Shown here piece by piece: positions 6,670 to 15,623 of a stretch of 16,306 bases of DNA. A program made the position numbers and the translations under genes. The notes under the pieces are model-generated. The model saw only the letters and a list, made by a program, of their open reading frames with translations, did not search any database and had not been told where the DNA came from. The DNA lies in the NCBI GenBank assembly GCA_011522945.1, contig WTHY01000010.1, positions 1 to 16,306 of the forward strand. The letters are read 5' to 3'. Numbering within the stretch: position 1 is the stretch's first letter; each line of letters opens with the position of its first letter. This DNA is from Alphaproteobacteria bacterium. GTDB taxonomy: Bacteria > Pseudomonadota > Alphaproteobacteria > Puniceispirillales > Puniceispirillaceae.

Positions 6670-9497
6670 TATGTTTCCACCTCAGCAGCCTCAAATAACG
6701 CAAGCAGCTGATCGCGTACCTTTGCCTGTTGCGCCTCATTTTCAATTTTCAGCCCAAATATATCGCGCACGTAAAACACATCTACCGCCTTCTCACCGTA
6801 AGTCGAGACGGACGCAGAATTGATCTGCAACCCAAGTTGCACGAGCTTCCATGTTATTTGATATAAAAGCCCAGGCCTGTCTGTGCCATTTACCTCAATC
6901 ACAGTATGGGTTTTGCTCATTTTATTGGTGACAATAACACGCGGCGGCACACGCATAGACTGAAAATGCCGCGGTAATTTGGCACGAGACCCAACCAACG
7001 CCTCAAAAAGCTGGATTTTTCCAGCAAGTGCGTCACTAATCAACTTTTTGACATGTTTCATCTGAGAGGCATCAGATACACTATCTCGATCGAGAGTCTG
7101 AATGCGAAACTCATCTAAAATCGTACCATCATGACGTGTATTGATACGGGCACCAACAATCGAACAGCCTGCCATAGCTACAGCACCGGCAATACGGCTA
7201 AACAAGCCAGGGTGATCTTGCGTGATAATCGTCACGATACTAGTCCGGCTAGCATTATCTGGCTGCAGATCGAGAAGCATGGCCTCATCACCTGCTGCGA
7301 ATTTCCGACATAAATCTGCATGGCGTAAATGATCGTCTGTCTGAAAATTTGTCCAGTAAGACGGATAGAACTGGGCACAATAGTCTGAGATATCATCTGC
7401 CTTCCAGCCTGATTTCTGCAAGGCATCTATCGCAGCTTCATGACCATCAACAGCTGCCCCCATGGCCACCTCAGCCGGCGCCGCGCCACCAATAACAGCT
7501 GCTGTGCGGCTATACAGCCCACGCATCAAACTAGCCTTCCAGCCATTCCAGATATTTGGTCCAACAGCCCGGATATCTGCAACTGTAAGAACAAGTAGCA
7601 ATTTCAAACGTTCTGGTGATTGAATCAGCTCAGCAAAATCCGCAACCGTCTTGGGGTCGCTCAAATCATAACGGAAGGCAATTTTTGAAAAGCTAAGATG
7701 ATGTGCTATCAGCCAAATGACTGTTTCTGTTTCTTCATCACTTAAGCCAAGTTTCGGGCAAACCTCACCTGCTACATCTGCACCTAAAATTGAATGGTCT
7801 CCACCGCGCCCTTTGGCGATATCATGCAGAAGCACGGCAACATATAAGGCGCGCCGTGAATGCACCTCATGTACAAGATCAGATGCAAGAGGCGCTTCAT
7901 CTACGACCTTGCCAGCCTCAATATCATGCAACATGCCAACAGCTTTGATCGTATGTTCGTCAACTGTATAGCTATGATACATATCGAACTGCATCATACC
8001 TTCAATTCGGCCAAAATCTGGCAGAAATTTCCCCAGATAGCCTGCTTCATTCATCAGTCGCAAAATCCGCTCTGGGTTATGCTTATCTGTCAAAATATCC
8101 AGAAATAACGCGCAAGATGAGGCTGTTTGTAGCTGGCCTGAAAGCCCTGCTGCACGAATGCCACGTGTCATACGCCGCAATGTATCTGGATGAATATCCA
8201 ATTGTAGCTTTTGCGCTTGTGCAAAAATCGCCATAAGTAAGTCTGGATTATCTCTAAACCGCAAATGCGGTGGAAGATGCAGTCGGCCCTTTTCTAGAAT
8301 AAACGGGCTCTCAATCCGGGAGGTATAAGGTGTCATACGGTCAAAAAACCGCGCTAGGCTAAAGCGCTGCTGCGTTTCAAAATCACTTTCAATCGCAGCA
8401 CAGAAAATACGTGTTAGATTTCCCACATGACGCGCTGCAAGATAATAGCGCTTCATGAACCGTTCCACCCCGCGCAGGCCAGCTCTGTCATGAAATCCCA
8501 TTTTCGGTGCGATATCTGCCTGTGCGTCAAAACTCAACCTGTCATCACCGCGGCCAGCCCGCAAATGCAGAAAACAACGCACTGTCCACAAAAAGCGCTG
8601 GGAGACAGCAAAGGCACGTGCCTCAGACTCGCGTATAACACCTAAGGCAACAATTTCCCCGATATTTTGCACACGATAGGCGTATTTCGCGATCCAAAAT
8701 AATGTGTGTAGATCACGCAAGCCGCCTTTGCCTTCCTTTATATTCGGCTCAACCAGATACCGCGTGCGACCTTGTTGGAGCAGTCGCTTATCACGCTCAG
8801 CTAATTTACCTTCTACGAAATCCAGCACAGGTTGCTGGCTAATCCAGTAAGTGATTTCAGCTGATAATTTATCTGCAAGCGCCTGACTGCCAGCGATATA
8901 GCGTGTTTCAATAAGGCTGGTACGTATCGTCAGATCATCACCAGCAGCTGCCAGGGTCTCAGCAATCGTGCGTGTGGCATGGCCGACTGTAAGCCCTAAG
9001 TCCCACAACAAATATAAGGTGAATTCAATAATCTGCTCAACAGCACCTTGTGGCTTTTTAGCTGACACAAAAAGTAAATCAATATCACTTGCCGGTGCTA
9101 ATTCTCCGCGCCCATAGCCACCAACGGCCAACACTGCCATGGCTGGTTGTTTTTCTGGATGGTGGATGCGGCAGCCTGTGCGATATATGATTTGCAATAA
9201 TGCATCCATAAGTAATGCATAACCACCAACATATAAAACGCCATCTGGTTTCAATTCAAATTGCCGCGCTAACTCCGATTTGCCGTCTAGAAGCGCTTTG
9301 CGCAAAAGCCCTAATATCGCTTTGCGAGTGGTTTTAATATTCTCTGACGATAATTTCAGGGCCAGTAAGTCAGCCTCCAGATTTTGCAAATATTCAGGCG
9401 CCAATCCAGCCGCCTCAGCAGCCTGCATCGGCTGCAGCCAGCGCATCCAAGGGGCGCGGTGCCGTAATGTTGCATAATCATCTAGAGGTGCAGCCAT
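6669..9497 (-). CDS. glnD: Bifunctional PII uridylyltransferase / uridylyl-removing enzyme
   Basis: GlnD senses glutamine, adds UMP to PII proteins when nitrogen is short and removes it when glutamine is high, so controlling nitrogen assimilation. All domains are present in 942 residues. The nucleotidyltransferase site is GGYGRGELAPASDIDLLF (126-143) with the metal-binding SDxD at 137-140. A PNIKEGKGGLRDL segment follows (251-263). The HD hydrolase domain includes YHSYTVDEHT (507-516) and HDIAKGRGGDHS (558-569). Two C-terminal ACT domains, the glutamine sensors, start near 752 (ITQDHPGLFSRIA, 758-770) and 863 (GTDRPGLLYQI, 871-881). The ATG is 2 bases after the mutS stop, with GAGGAT about 9 bases upstream inside mutS. 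The stop overlaps the murJ start. No PII gene lies in the window. Confidence 0.97.
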   Translation of the reverse strand: MAAPLDDYATLRHRAPWMRWLQPMQAAEAAGLAPEYLQNLEADLLALKLSSENIKTTRKAILGLLRKALLDGKSELARQFELKPDGVLYVGGYALLMDALLQIIYRTGCRIHHPEKQPAMAVLAVGGYGRGELAPASDIDLLFVSAKKPQGAVEQIIEFTLYLLWDLGLTVGHATRTIAETLAAAGDDLTIRTSLIETRYIAGSQALADKLSAEITYWISQQPVLDFVEGKLAERDKRLLQQGRTRYLVEPNIKEGKGGLRDLHTLFWIAKYAYRVQNIGEIVALGVIRESEARAFAVSQRFLWTVRCFLHLRAGRGDDRLSFDAQADIAPKMGFHDRAGLRGVERFMKRYYLAARHVGNLTRIFCAAIESDFETQQRFSLARFFDRMTPYTSRIESPFILEKGRLHLPPHLRFRDNPDLLMAIFAQAQKLQLDIHPDTLRRMTRGIRAAGLSGQLQTASSCALFLDILTDKHNPERILRLMNEAGYLGKFLPDFGRIEGMMQFDMYHSYTVDEHTIKAVGMLHDIEAGKVVDEAPLASDLVHEVHSRRALYVAVLLHDIAKGRGGDHSILGADVAGEVCPKLGLSDEETETVIWLIAHHLSFSKIAFRYDLSDPKTVADFAELIQSPERLKLLLVLTVADIRAVGPNIWNGWKASLMRGLYSRTAAVIGGAAPAEVAMGAAVDGHEAAIDALQKSGWKADDISDYCAQFYPSYWTNFQTDDHLRHADLCRKFAAGDEAMLLDLQPDNASRTSIVTIITQDHPGLFSRIAGAVAMAGCSIVGARINTRHDGTILDEFRIQTLDRDSVSDASQMKHVKKLISDALAGKIQLFEALVGSRAKLPRHFQSMRVPPRVIVTNKMSKTHTVIEVNGTDRPGLLYQITWKLVQLGLQINSASVSTYGEKAVDVFYVRDIFGLKIENEAQQAKVRDQLLALFEAAEVET

Positions 9498-9499
9498 AT

Positions 9500-12286
9500 C
9501 TATCTATCCTCATCAGCGAGTGATTTGAGTGTATAAATCAAATCAAGCGCCTCTCGAGGTGATAGCTGATCTGGCGTGATTGTCTGTATTGTCTCAAGCA
9601 ACTGGTTGGGCTTTGCTTTAACAGGTGGCGCAGCTGCCTGCTGTCGAAATAGCGGTAGCGTATCAGCCAGATCTGCCACCTGAATAGGCGTTGTCTCGCC
9701 CGCATTAGACGCACGGCCAGATTCTAACTGGTCTAGGAGTTGCGCTGCGCGCGATACGACAATCTCTGGCAAGCCGGCAAGCCGCGCTACATGTACACCA
9801 TAAGATCTGTCAGCCGTGCCAGCACGCACCTGATGCAAAAAGACGATTTCGTCTTGCCATTCACGTACCTGCATCGTGTAGGCCCGCAACCGGTCCATAT
9901 CGCCTCTTAATTGTGTAAGCTCATGATAATGTGTTGCAAATAAAGTCCGGCACCGGCTTGCCTCATGCAGATATTCAAGTGTGGCATAGGCAATCGCAAG
10001 ACCATCATATGTGGCTGTACCGCGGCCAATCTCATCCAAAATAACAAGAGACTTATCTGTCGCTTGATTTAAGATCGCAGCTGTCTCAACCATTTCAACC
10101 ATAAAGGTAGATCGGCCGCGTGCCAAATCATCAGAAGCACCAACCCGGCTAAACAGCCTGTCCACTAAGCCAATGACAGCAGTTTTTGCAGGTACATAAA
10201 GCCCCGCCTGCGCCAAAATTACAATATGTGCATTTTGTCTGAGGAAAGTTGATTTACCGGCCATATTCGGACCTGTTAACAACCATAGATTTGCATCTGG
10301 ATCTAACTGACAATCATTGGCAATAAATTGCTCTGTCCCGCTTTGGGCATGCTCAACCACAGGATGCCTGCCAGCCTCTATCTGAAAATCGCGCCCCTCT
10401 GAAATTTGCGGGCGGACATAATCAGCATAATCTGCTAGCTCTGCTGTAGCAGCTGCCACATCCAGTGCTGCCAGCGCATGAGCGGCATCTGCAATTTCAG
10501 TGTCACGTGCCAATATTCGCGCAACCAAACCAGCAAATAACTCTTGCTCAACGGCCAAAGCCTTGTCAGCTGCTGAAGAAAGACCACGTTCTAATTCTGC
10601 TAATTCGGTGGTGGTAAAACGAACAGCTTGCGCTGTTGTCTGGCGGTGAATGAAGCTCTCATTGGCCATAAGTTTGTCGCCATGAGCGCTGCGCACATCA
10701 ATATGATATCCAAGCACATTATTATGTTTGATTTTCAAAGATGGTATCTCAGTTTCATCAGCATATCTTGATTGCAAAGCTGCAATGAGACGACGACTAT
10801 CATCCCGCATGGCCCGAAGCTCATCAAGACGCGGTTCATAGCCGGTGCGGATAAAATTACCATCACGTGCCAATAGCGGTAGCTCATCCGCCAAGGCTGG
10901 TGTTAAGGCATCTGCCACATCAGCTGGTGCTGCTGCCAAAGAACAAAGATGCGCCAATGCCTCTGGCTGTGATGAGATATCAGAGCTGGCAGTCTGGGCC
11001 TCTATATCAATCTGGTTAGACAGGCGCCGCGCATGTGACAGACCATTTGCCATATGCTGTAAATCACGTGGACCACCACGCCCAATCGCCAATCTGGAGA
11101 GACACCTCTCAATATCTGGAAGCTCTTTTAGATGCGCCCGCACATCTGCGCGTATTTGCGGCCTGTCAAAAAACCATTCTGCCAAATCCAAACGCGCCTC
11201 AATCCTATCTTTATCCGCAAGTGGGGAGGCAATACGGCTTGCTAAAAGTCTTGCACCAGCAGCGCTGCAGCTTTTATCTATCGCATGTAATAGAGATCCT
11301 TTGCGCTCTCCAGTTAGGGTTTGTGTTACCTCAAGAGACCGTCTTGTTGCAGGATCGATCTGCAGAATTTGTGATGTATGTATCAGCTTTAAAGGCGTTA
11401 GACGTGGCATTTGTGATATTTGCGTTTGCTTAAGATACGCTAACAGCCCGCCAGCCGCTGACAAACATGGCCTCTCAAATGTGCCAAACCCGTCCAATGT
11501 TGATACCTGAAATAGCGCATGTAAGGCAGATAAAGCTTTGCCACTGTCAAAATGTGAGCCATGCAAAAAGACAGACTTCGAAGCTATTTCGAGGCTCTGA
11601 ATATAATCCCGCAAATCCTCAGCCACAATAATTTCAGCTGCAGATAAACGTGCCAGCACAGTCTCTAAATCTGCCTCAGTAACTGGCTGGGTAAAGAAAT
11701 CACCAGTAGACATATCTGCCCAAGCAACAGCCAAATCCCCACCAGCACGACCTATTGATGCCAGATAATTATTCTGTTGTGGCACAAGTAAACCATCTTC
11801 ATTGAGCGTGCCAGCTGTAACAACACGTACTACCCCCCTTGGCAGAGGACCCTTGCCACCACGTTTTTTGAATGTTTCAGGATCTTCTGACTGTTCACAT
11901 ATGGCAACACGAAACCCCTGACGAATGAGTCTGGCTAAATACCCGTCCATAGCATGTACAGGCACACCGCACATAGGGATAGGTTTGCCGTCACGTGTTC
12001 CTCGTTTCGTCAATGCAATATTTAGAGTCGCAGCAGCCTTTTCCGCATCGTCGAAAAACATTTCATAAAAATCACCCATCCTGTAAAAAAGCAATATATC
12101 AGGGTAGTCTGATTTAACGGACAAATATTGTGCCATCATCGGGGTCAATTTTGTTTGTTTTTCAGGCGTCATATCTGATGCTTGTGGTTCTGGAGGATGA
12201 GGCTTTGATGTTGCGGACAGAGATGATGACGCCTCAGGCGCTAACCGCTTTGATGATTCTTGTGGTTTCGGTGTGGCATTTGTCAT
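9500..12286 (-). CDS. mutS: DNA mismatch repair protein MutS
   Basis: MutS binds mismatches and starts methyl-independent or MutL-dependent strand repair. The product has the complete MutS1 layout: mismatch-recognition GDFYEMF with Phe73 and Glu75, connector and lever regions, Walker A GPNMAGKST (672-680), Walker B LVILDE (747-752), then GRGTATYDG (754-762) and a C-terminal dimerisation region. I start at the ATG at 12286 (928 residues). An in-frame TTG at 12328 is less likely. A second ATG at 12172 would remove 38 residues and start nearer to the conserved TPMMAQYL (48-55). The 38 extra residues are rich in Ser, Pro, Ala and Lys and look disordered. None of the starts has a clear Shine-Dalgarno. 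It heads the mutS-glnD-murJ cluster. Confidence 0.96.
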   Translation of the reverse strand: MTNATPKPQESSKRLAPEASSSLSATSKPHPPEPQASDMTPEKQTKLTPMMAQYLSVKSDYPDILLFYRMGDFYEMFFDDAEKAAATLNIALTKRGTRDGKPIPMCGVPVHAMDGYLARLIRQGFRVAICEQSEDPETFKKRGGKGPLPRGVVRVVTAGTLNEDGLLVPQQNNYLASIGRAGGDLAVAWADMSTGDFFTQPVTEADLETVLARLSAAEIIVAEDLRDYIQSLEIASKSVFLHGSHFDSGKALSALHALFQVSTLDGFGTFERPCLSAAGGLLAYLKQTQISQMPRLTPLKLIHTSQILQIDPATRRSLEVTQTLTGERKGSLLHAIDKSCSAAGARLLASRIASPLADKDRIEARLDLAEWFFDRPQIRADVRAHLKELPDIERCLSRLAIGRGGPRDLQHMANGLSHARRLSNQIDIEAQTASSDISSQPEALAHLCSLAAAPADVADALTPALADELPLLARDGNFIRTGYEPRLDELRAMRDDSRRLIAALQSRYADETEIPSLKIKHNNVLGYHIDVRSAHGDKLMANESFIHRQTTAQAVRFTTTELAELERGLSSAADKALAVEQELFAGLVARILARDTEIADAAHALAALDVAAATAELADYADYVRPQISEGRDFQIEAGRHPVVEHAQSGTEQFIANDCQLDPDANLWLLTGPNMAGKSTFLRQNAHIVILAQAGLYVPAKTAVIGLVDRLFSRVGASDDLARGRSTFMVEMVETAAILNQATDKSLVILDEIGRGTATYDGLAIAYATLEYLHEASRCRTLFATHYHELTQLRGDMDRLRAYTMQVREWQDEIVFLHQVRAGTADRSYGVHVARLAGLPEIVVSRAAQLLDQLESGRASNAGETTPIQVADLADTLPLFRQQAAAPPVKAKPNQLLETIQTITPDQLSPREALDLIYTLKSLADEDR

Positions 12287-12439
12287 AATAGTATGAATGT
12301 GCCAGCACCCATAAGTTTGGACAAGCAAAGAATGACGTGAAATCCTACCTTTTCAAGATGATTTAATTAACTTTTTATGAACATAATTTTGGCGCAAAAC
12401 ACCATATTACAATACCAGATAAGCAATTAAGGATCGGCA
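12287..12439. promoter_or_regulatory. Divergent intergenic region, mutS / maeB
   Basis: This 153-base AT-rich region separates two genes that point away from each other and must hold their promoters. For maeB, TACAAT (12408-12413) matches five of six -10 bases and would give a leader of about 20 bases, but no matching -35 is at 16-18 bases. A good Shine-Dalgarno, AAGGA (12429-12433), sits 6 bases before the maeB ATG. For mutS, TTGAAA on the minus strand near 12350 could be a -35 without a good -10. An 8-bp palindrome TTAATTAA is at 12363-12370. No operator for a known regulator is recognised. Confidence 0.5.
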
Positions 12440-14701
12440 ATGTCTGACAATGAGATAAATCTGAATAAAGATGCATTGGATTTTCACGCAGAGGGTCGGC
12501 CAGGCAAACTCGAAATTACCCCGACAAAGCCATTAACAAGCCAGCGTGATTTATCACTCGCTTATTCACCTGGCGTGGCAGCACCTTGCCTAGAGATCGA
12601 AAAGAATGCAGATGCGGCCTATGATTACACTGCCAAAGGGAATGTTGTGGCAGTGATCTCAAATGGCACTGCTGTTTTAGGCCTTGGCAATATCGGCGCA
12701 GCGGCTTCAAAACCCGTCATGGAGGGCAAAGCTGTTCTGTTCAAGAAATTTGCTGATATTGATGGTGTAGATCTTGAGCTGGATACTGAGGATGTAGATG
12801 CCTTTGTAAATGCCGTCTCTTTGATGGGACCCTCTTTTGGTGGCGTGAATCTGGAAGATATTAAATCACCTGAATGTTTCATTATTGAACAGCGTTTGCG
12901 TGAAGTGATGGATATTCCGGTATTTCATGATGATCAGCATGGCACAGCGATTATTGCCGCCGCTGGCCTGATCAATGCGTTGCACTTAACAGGACGCGAC
13001 ATGAAAGACATTAAAGTTGTGTCTAACGGTGCCGGCGCGGCCTCTATTGCCTGTGTAGAGCTGATTAAGGCAATGGGTGTTCCCCATGAAAATGTCATTC
13101 TGGCTGATCGCGAAGGTATTATTTACCAAGGTCGTGAAACAGGTATGAATCAATGGAAATCAGCACATGCAGTGCGCACAGAGGCACGATCACTAGAAGA
13201 GGCACTAGAAGGGGCAGATGTATTTCTGGGCTTATCTGTAGCAGGAGCGCTTACACCAGAGATGCTGATGAAAATGGCTGATAAGCCTATTATTTTTGCC
13301 ATGGCAAATCCTGTGCCGGAAATCATGCCAGATGTTGCCAAGGCTGCCCGGCCAGATGCCATTATTGCTACTGGTCGCTCAGATTTTCCAAATCAGGTGA
13401 ATAATGTTTTGGGATTCCCCTATATTTTCCGTGGCGCCCTTGATGTACGTGCCACCGCTATCAATGAAGAGATGAAAATTGCAGCTGCGAACGCCATCGC
13501 ACTTTTAGCTCGTGAAGATGTACCTGATGAAGTTAGCAATGCCTATGCTGGAGAAACGCTACATTATGGTGAAGATTACATCATCCCGGCACCTTTTGAC
13601 CCGCGTCTGATATCAGCTGTATCCTCGGCTGTTGCCCAAGCGGCAATGGATAGTGGCGTTGCCCGTAAGCCTATTCAGGATATGAATGGTTATAAGCGCA
13701 GCCTGTCTGCACGTCTTGACCCGACAGCATCCTTCCTGGCTGATGTGTTTGACCGTATCACGCCACATCAACGCCGTGTGGTCTTTGCCGAAGGTGAGGA
13801 AGAGGTTGTGATTCGGGCAGCACTTGCCTTCCGCAATGCCAATTATGGTCAACCGATCTTAGTTGGGCGTGAGCACCGGATAAAAGAGAAAATTGAACAT
13901 CTAGGCCTGGATGGTGCAGAAACACTGCCTGTCATTAACGCCAAAATCTCGGAACATAATATCGATTATATCGAGTTTCTGTATAAAAAATTACAACGCT
14001 CTGGCGCGCTATATCGTGATTGTCAGCGGATGGTCAATCAAGATAGAAATGTATTTGCAGCCTGTATGGTTGCAAATGGCCATGCAGATGCACTTGTGAC
14101 AGGTGTTACACGGTCTTTCACAGCAAGTTTCTCTTATGTAACACGGGTCATTGATGCACGTCCGAATGAACGGTTTGTAACGAGCTCAATGCTGATTTCA
14201 CGTGGGCGCACCGTGTTCCTTGGTGATGCCTCTATTTATGAGCGGCCGGAAGGCGACAAGCTTGCAGAAATTACCAAAGCTATTGCAGCTCAGGCACGTG
14301 CTATGGGGCATACACCGCGCGTAGCCTTGCTATCTTTCTCTAATTTTGGCAATCCAGCCGGCGCGCCATCACAATATGTCCGTGATGCTGTAAAGATCCT
14401 TGATAGTATGGATATCGACTTTGAATATGATGGCGAAATGACTGCTGATATTGCACTCAATTACGAGCTGATGAAATCACGCTATCCATTCTGCCGCCTG
14501 TCAGGTCCTGCGAACATCCTCATTATGCCTGGCCTACACTCTGCCAATATTGCCTATACACTTATGCAACAACTTGGTGGTGGATCTGTTATCGGGCCAG
14601 TGATGCTTGGGGCATCACACCCATTCCAGATCGTACAGATGGGGGCAAGCGTCCATGATATTGTAACTGCTGCTGCTCTCGCTGCTTATGATGCAATCTA
14701 A
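12440..14701 (+). CDS. maeB: NADP-dependent malic enzyme with C-terminal phosphotransacetylase-like domain
   Basis: The enzyme oxidatively decarboxylates malate to pyruvate and makes NADPH, linking the TCA cycle to pyruvate and acetyl-CoA supply. The 753-residue product is the hybrid MaeB type. The malic enzyme part spans about 1-420: SLAYSPGVAAPC (39-50) with the catalytic-type Tyr42, KPVMEGKAVLFKKF (91-104), NLEDI (137-141, acidic metal ligands), HDDQHGT (163-169), and the nucleotide-binding GAGAAS (197-202). From about 430 to the end is a phosphotransacetylase-like domain, beginning near RITPHQRRVVFAEGEEE. In characterised MaeB proteins this domain is not needed for catalysis and takes part in oligomerisation and acetyl-CoA inhibition. 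The ATG at 12440 has a good Shine-Dalgarno. NADP rather than NAD preference is inferred from family, not seen. The 3' end overlaps the lipoprotein gene by 14 bases. Confidence 0.95.
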   Translation: MSDNEINLNKDALDFHAEGRPGKLEITPTKPLTSQRDLSLAYSPGVAAPCLEIEKNADAAYDYTAKGNVVAVISNGTAVLGLGNIGAAASKPVMEGKAVLFKKFADIDGVDLELDTEDVDAFVNAVSLMGPSFGGVNLEDIKSPECFIIEQRLREVMDIPVFHDDQHGTAIIAAAGLINALHLTGRDMKDIKVVSNGAGAASIACVELIKAMGVPHENVILADREGIIYQGRETGMNQWKSAHAVRTEARSLEEALEGADVFLGLSVAGALTPEMLMKMADKPIIFAMANPVPEIMPDVAKAARPDAIIATGRSDFPNQVNNVLGFPYIFRGALDVRATAINEEMKIAAANAIALLAREDVPDEVSNAYAGETLHYGEDYIIPAPFDPRLISAVSSAVAQAAMDSGVARKPIQDMNGYKRSLSARLDPTASFLADVFDRITPHQRRVVFAEGEEEVVIRAALAFRNANYGQPILVGREHRIKEKIEHLGLDGAETLPVINAKISEHNIDYIEFLYKKLQRSGALYRDCQRMVNQDRNVFAACMVANGHADALVTGVTRSFTASFSYVTRVIDARPNERFVTSSMLISRGRTVFLGDASIYERPEGDKLAEITKAIAAQARAMGHTPRVALLSFSNFGNPAGAPSQYVRDAVKILDSMDIDFEYDGEMTADIALNYELMKSRYPFCRLSGPANILIMPGLHSANIAYTLMQQLGGGSVIGPVMLGASHPFQIVQMGASVHDIVTAAALAAYDAI

Positions 14702-15614
14702 AGCCAAGCCCGCCCTGCTTGCCGGGATAGCACTTCTTGCTTTGGCAGGATGTGACGTAGAAAAACCAGTCGTGACAGCGGAGGTGGCAACCCTCCCAGT
14801 TGCCGCAGATAGCAGTGCTACTGCACTAGATGTATCAGCTCAAGATGACATTGTTGCAAACAGCGCAGAACGCACGGTAAATGACACCACATCCATGCAA
14901 GCTGATGATAGCTCTGATGCAAATGACACGGTCTATAAGACAGCAGATACCAATCCGTCTGCCCTTGCTGCAGCTACCCCTATATCAAAAGAGACAACAT
15001 CAACCAGCCCTGTTGCTTCAGACCAGGGTGACGTCCTGATAATAGATGCTGACACAGAAGATGGAAGCCAGCAAAAAACTACTGATACTAATGAGCTGAC
15101 AGAAACCGCCTCTGAGATAACACAGACAATTGAACAGCTGACATCTCTTGAGGATAGCAAGCTTTCACAGACATCTTTACTCACTGACCAAACGAGCCCA
15201 ACCAGACAGACAGAGGAGCTGGAAATTGCTGCTTTAGCTGCCACACCAGATGCGCCAAAGCGGCCAATGCCAAAAGCCAACCCGAAAGCTGAGCCTGTAC
15301 GCGCTATCCCGAAAACACCTGTGCCACCACCACCGCCTGCAATATTGCAACCAGCAAGCCTTGTCGGTCTGACCAATAAAGGCTTGCTAAGCGAATTAGG
15401 TGAGGCAGATTTTGTGCGTCTAGAAGGACAGATGCAAATTTGGCAGTATAAAACGGCCGGTTGTATTATAGATTTCTTTTTATATCCAGCCGATGATGTC
15501 AGCACCAGCACAGCCTATTTCGTAACGGACTGGCATGGCCGGCCTAGCCGCTTTAATGGGATGCTAGATTCACAACGATGTTATGAAGAGTTGGCAAGAC
15601 GGCAAATATTCTAG
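14688..15614 (+). CDS. Uncharacterised lipoprotein with long disordered linker
   Basis: I do not recognise a named family. The 308-residue product has a lipoprotein signal: positive start, hydrophobic core, lipobox LAGC with Cys22 as the acylated residue. Asp23 follows it; in Escherichia coli Asp at this position keeps lipoproteins in the inner membrane, a rule not certain here. Residues about 24-185 are low complexity, rich in Thr, Ser, Asp, Ala and Glu, then a basic/proline stretch ends in VPPPPPAIL (212-220). Residues about 222-308 are compact, with LGEADFVRLEGQMQIWQYK (237-255), Cys259 and Cys298, possibly disulfide-linked. I recall similar C-terminal domains in hypothetical alphaproteobacterial proteins. 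The start overlaps maeB by 14 bases in another frame, suggesting co-transcription. ATG at 14688 or 14691 are both possible. Its stop lies in the same CTAG as the nth stop. Confidence 0.85.
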   Translation: MMQSKAKPALLAGIALLALAGCDVEKPVVTAEVATLPVAADSSATALDVSAQDDIVANSAERTVNDTTSMQADDSSDANDTVYKTADTNPSALAAATPISKETTSTSPVASDQGDVLIIDADTEDGSQQKTTDTNELTETASEITQTIEQLTSLEDSKLSQTSLLTDQTSPTRQTEELEIAALAATPDAPKRPMPKANPKAEPVRAIPKTPVPPPPPAILQPASLVGLTNKGLLSELGEADFVRLEGQMQIWQYKTAGCIIDFFLYPADDVSTSTAYFVTDWHGRPSRFNGMLDSQRCYEELARRQIF

Positions 15615-15623
15615 AGCGTCTTG
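15595..15623. terminator. Stem-loop spanning the converging stop codons
   Basis: CAAGACG (15595-15601) pairs perfectly with CGTCTTG (15617-15623) around a 15-base loop that contains both stop codons. On the plus strand it is followed by TCTTTAT, a weak T-rich tail; on the minus strand no T run follows. It could act as a terminator for the maeB-lipoprotein transcript, or in both directions, but the loop is large and the tail poor. Confidence 0.35.

Noticed and set aside
12363..12370. TTAATTAA palindrome as a regulator binding site
   Set aside because: It is only 8 bases in very AT-rich DNA, where such palindromes are expected by chance, and no repeat of it is seen at other promoters in the window.
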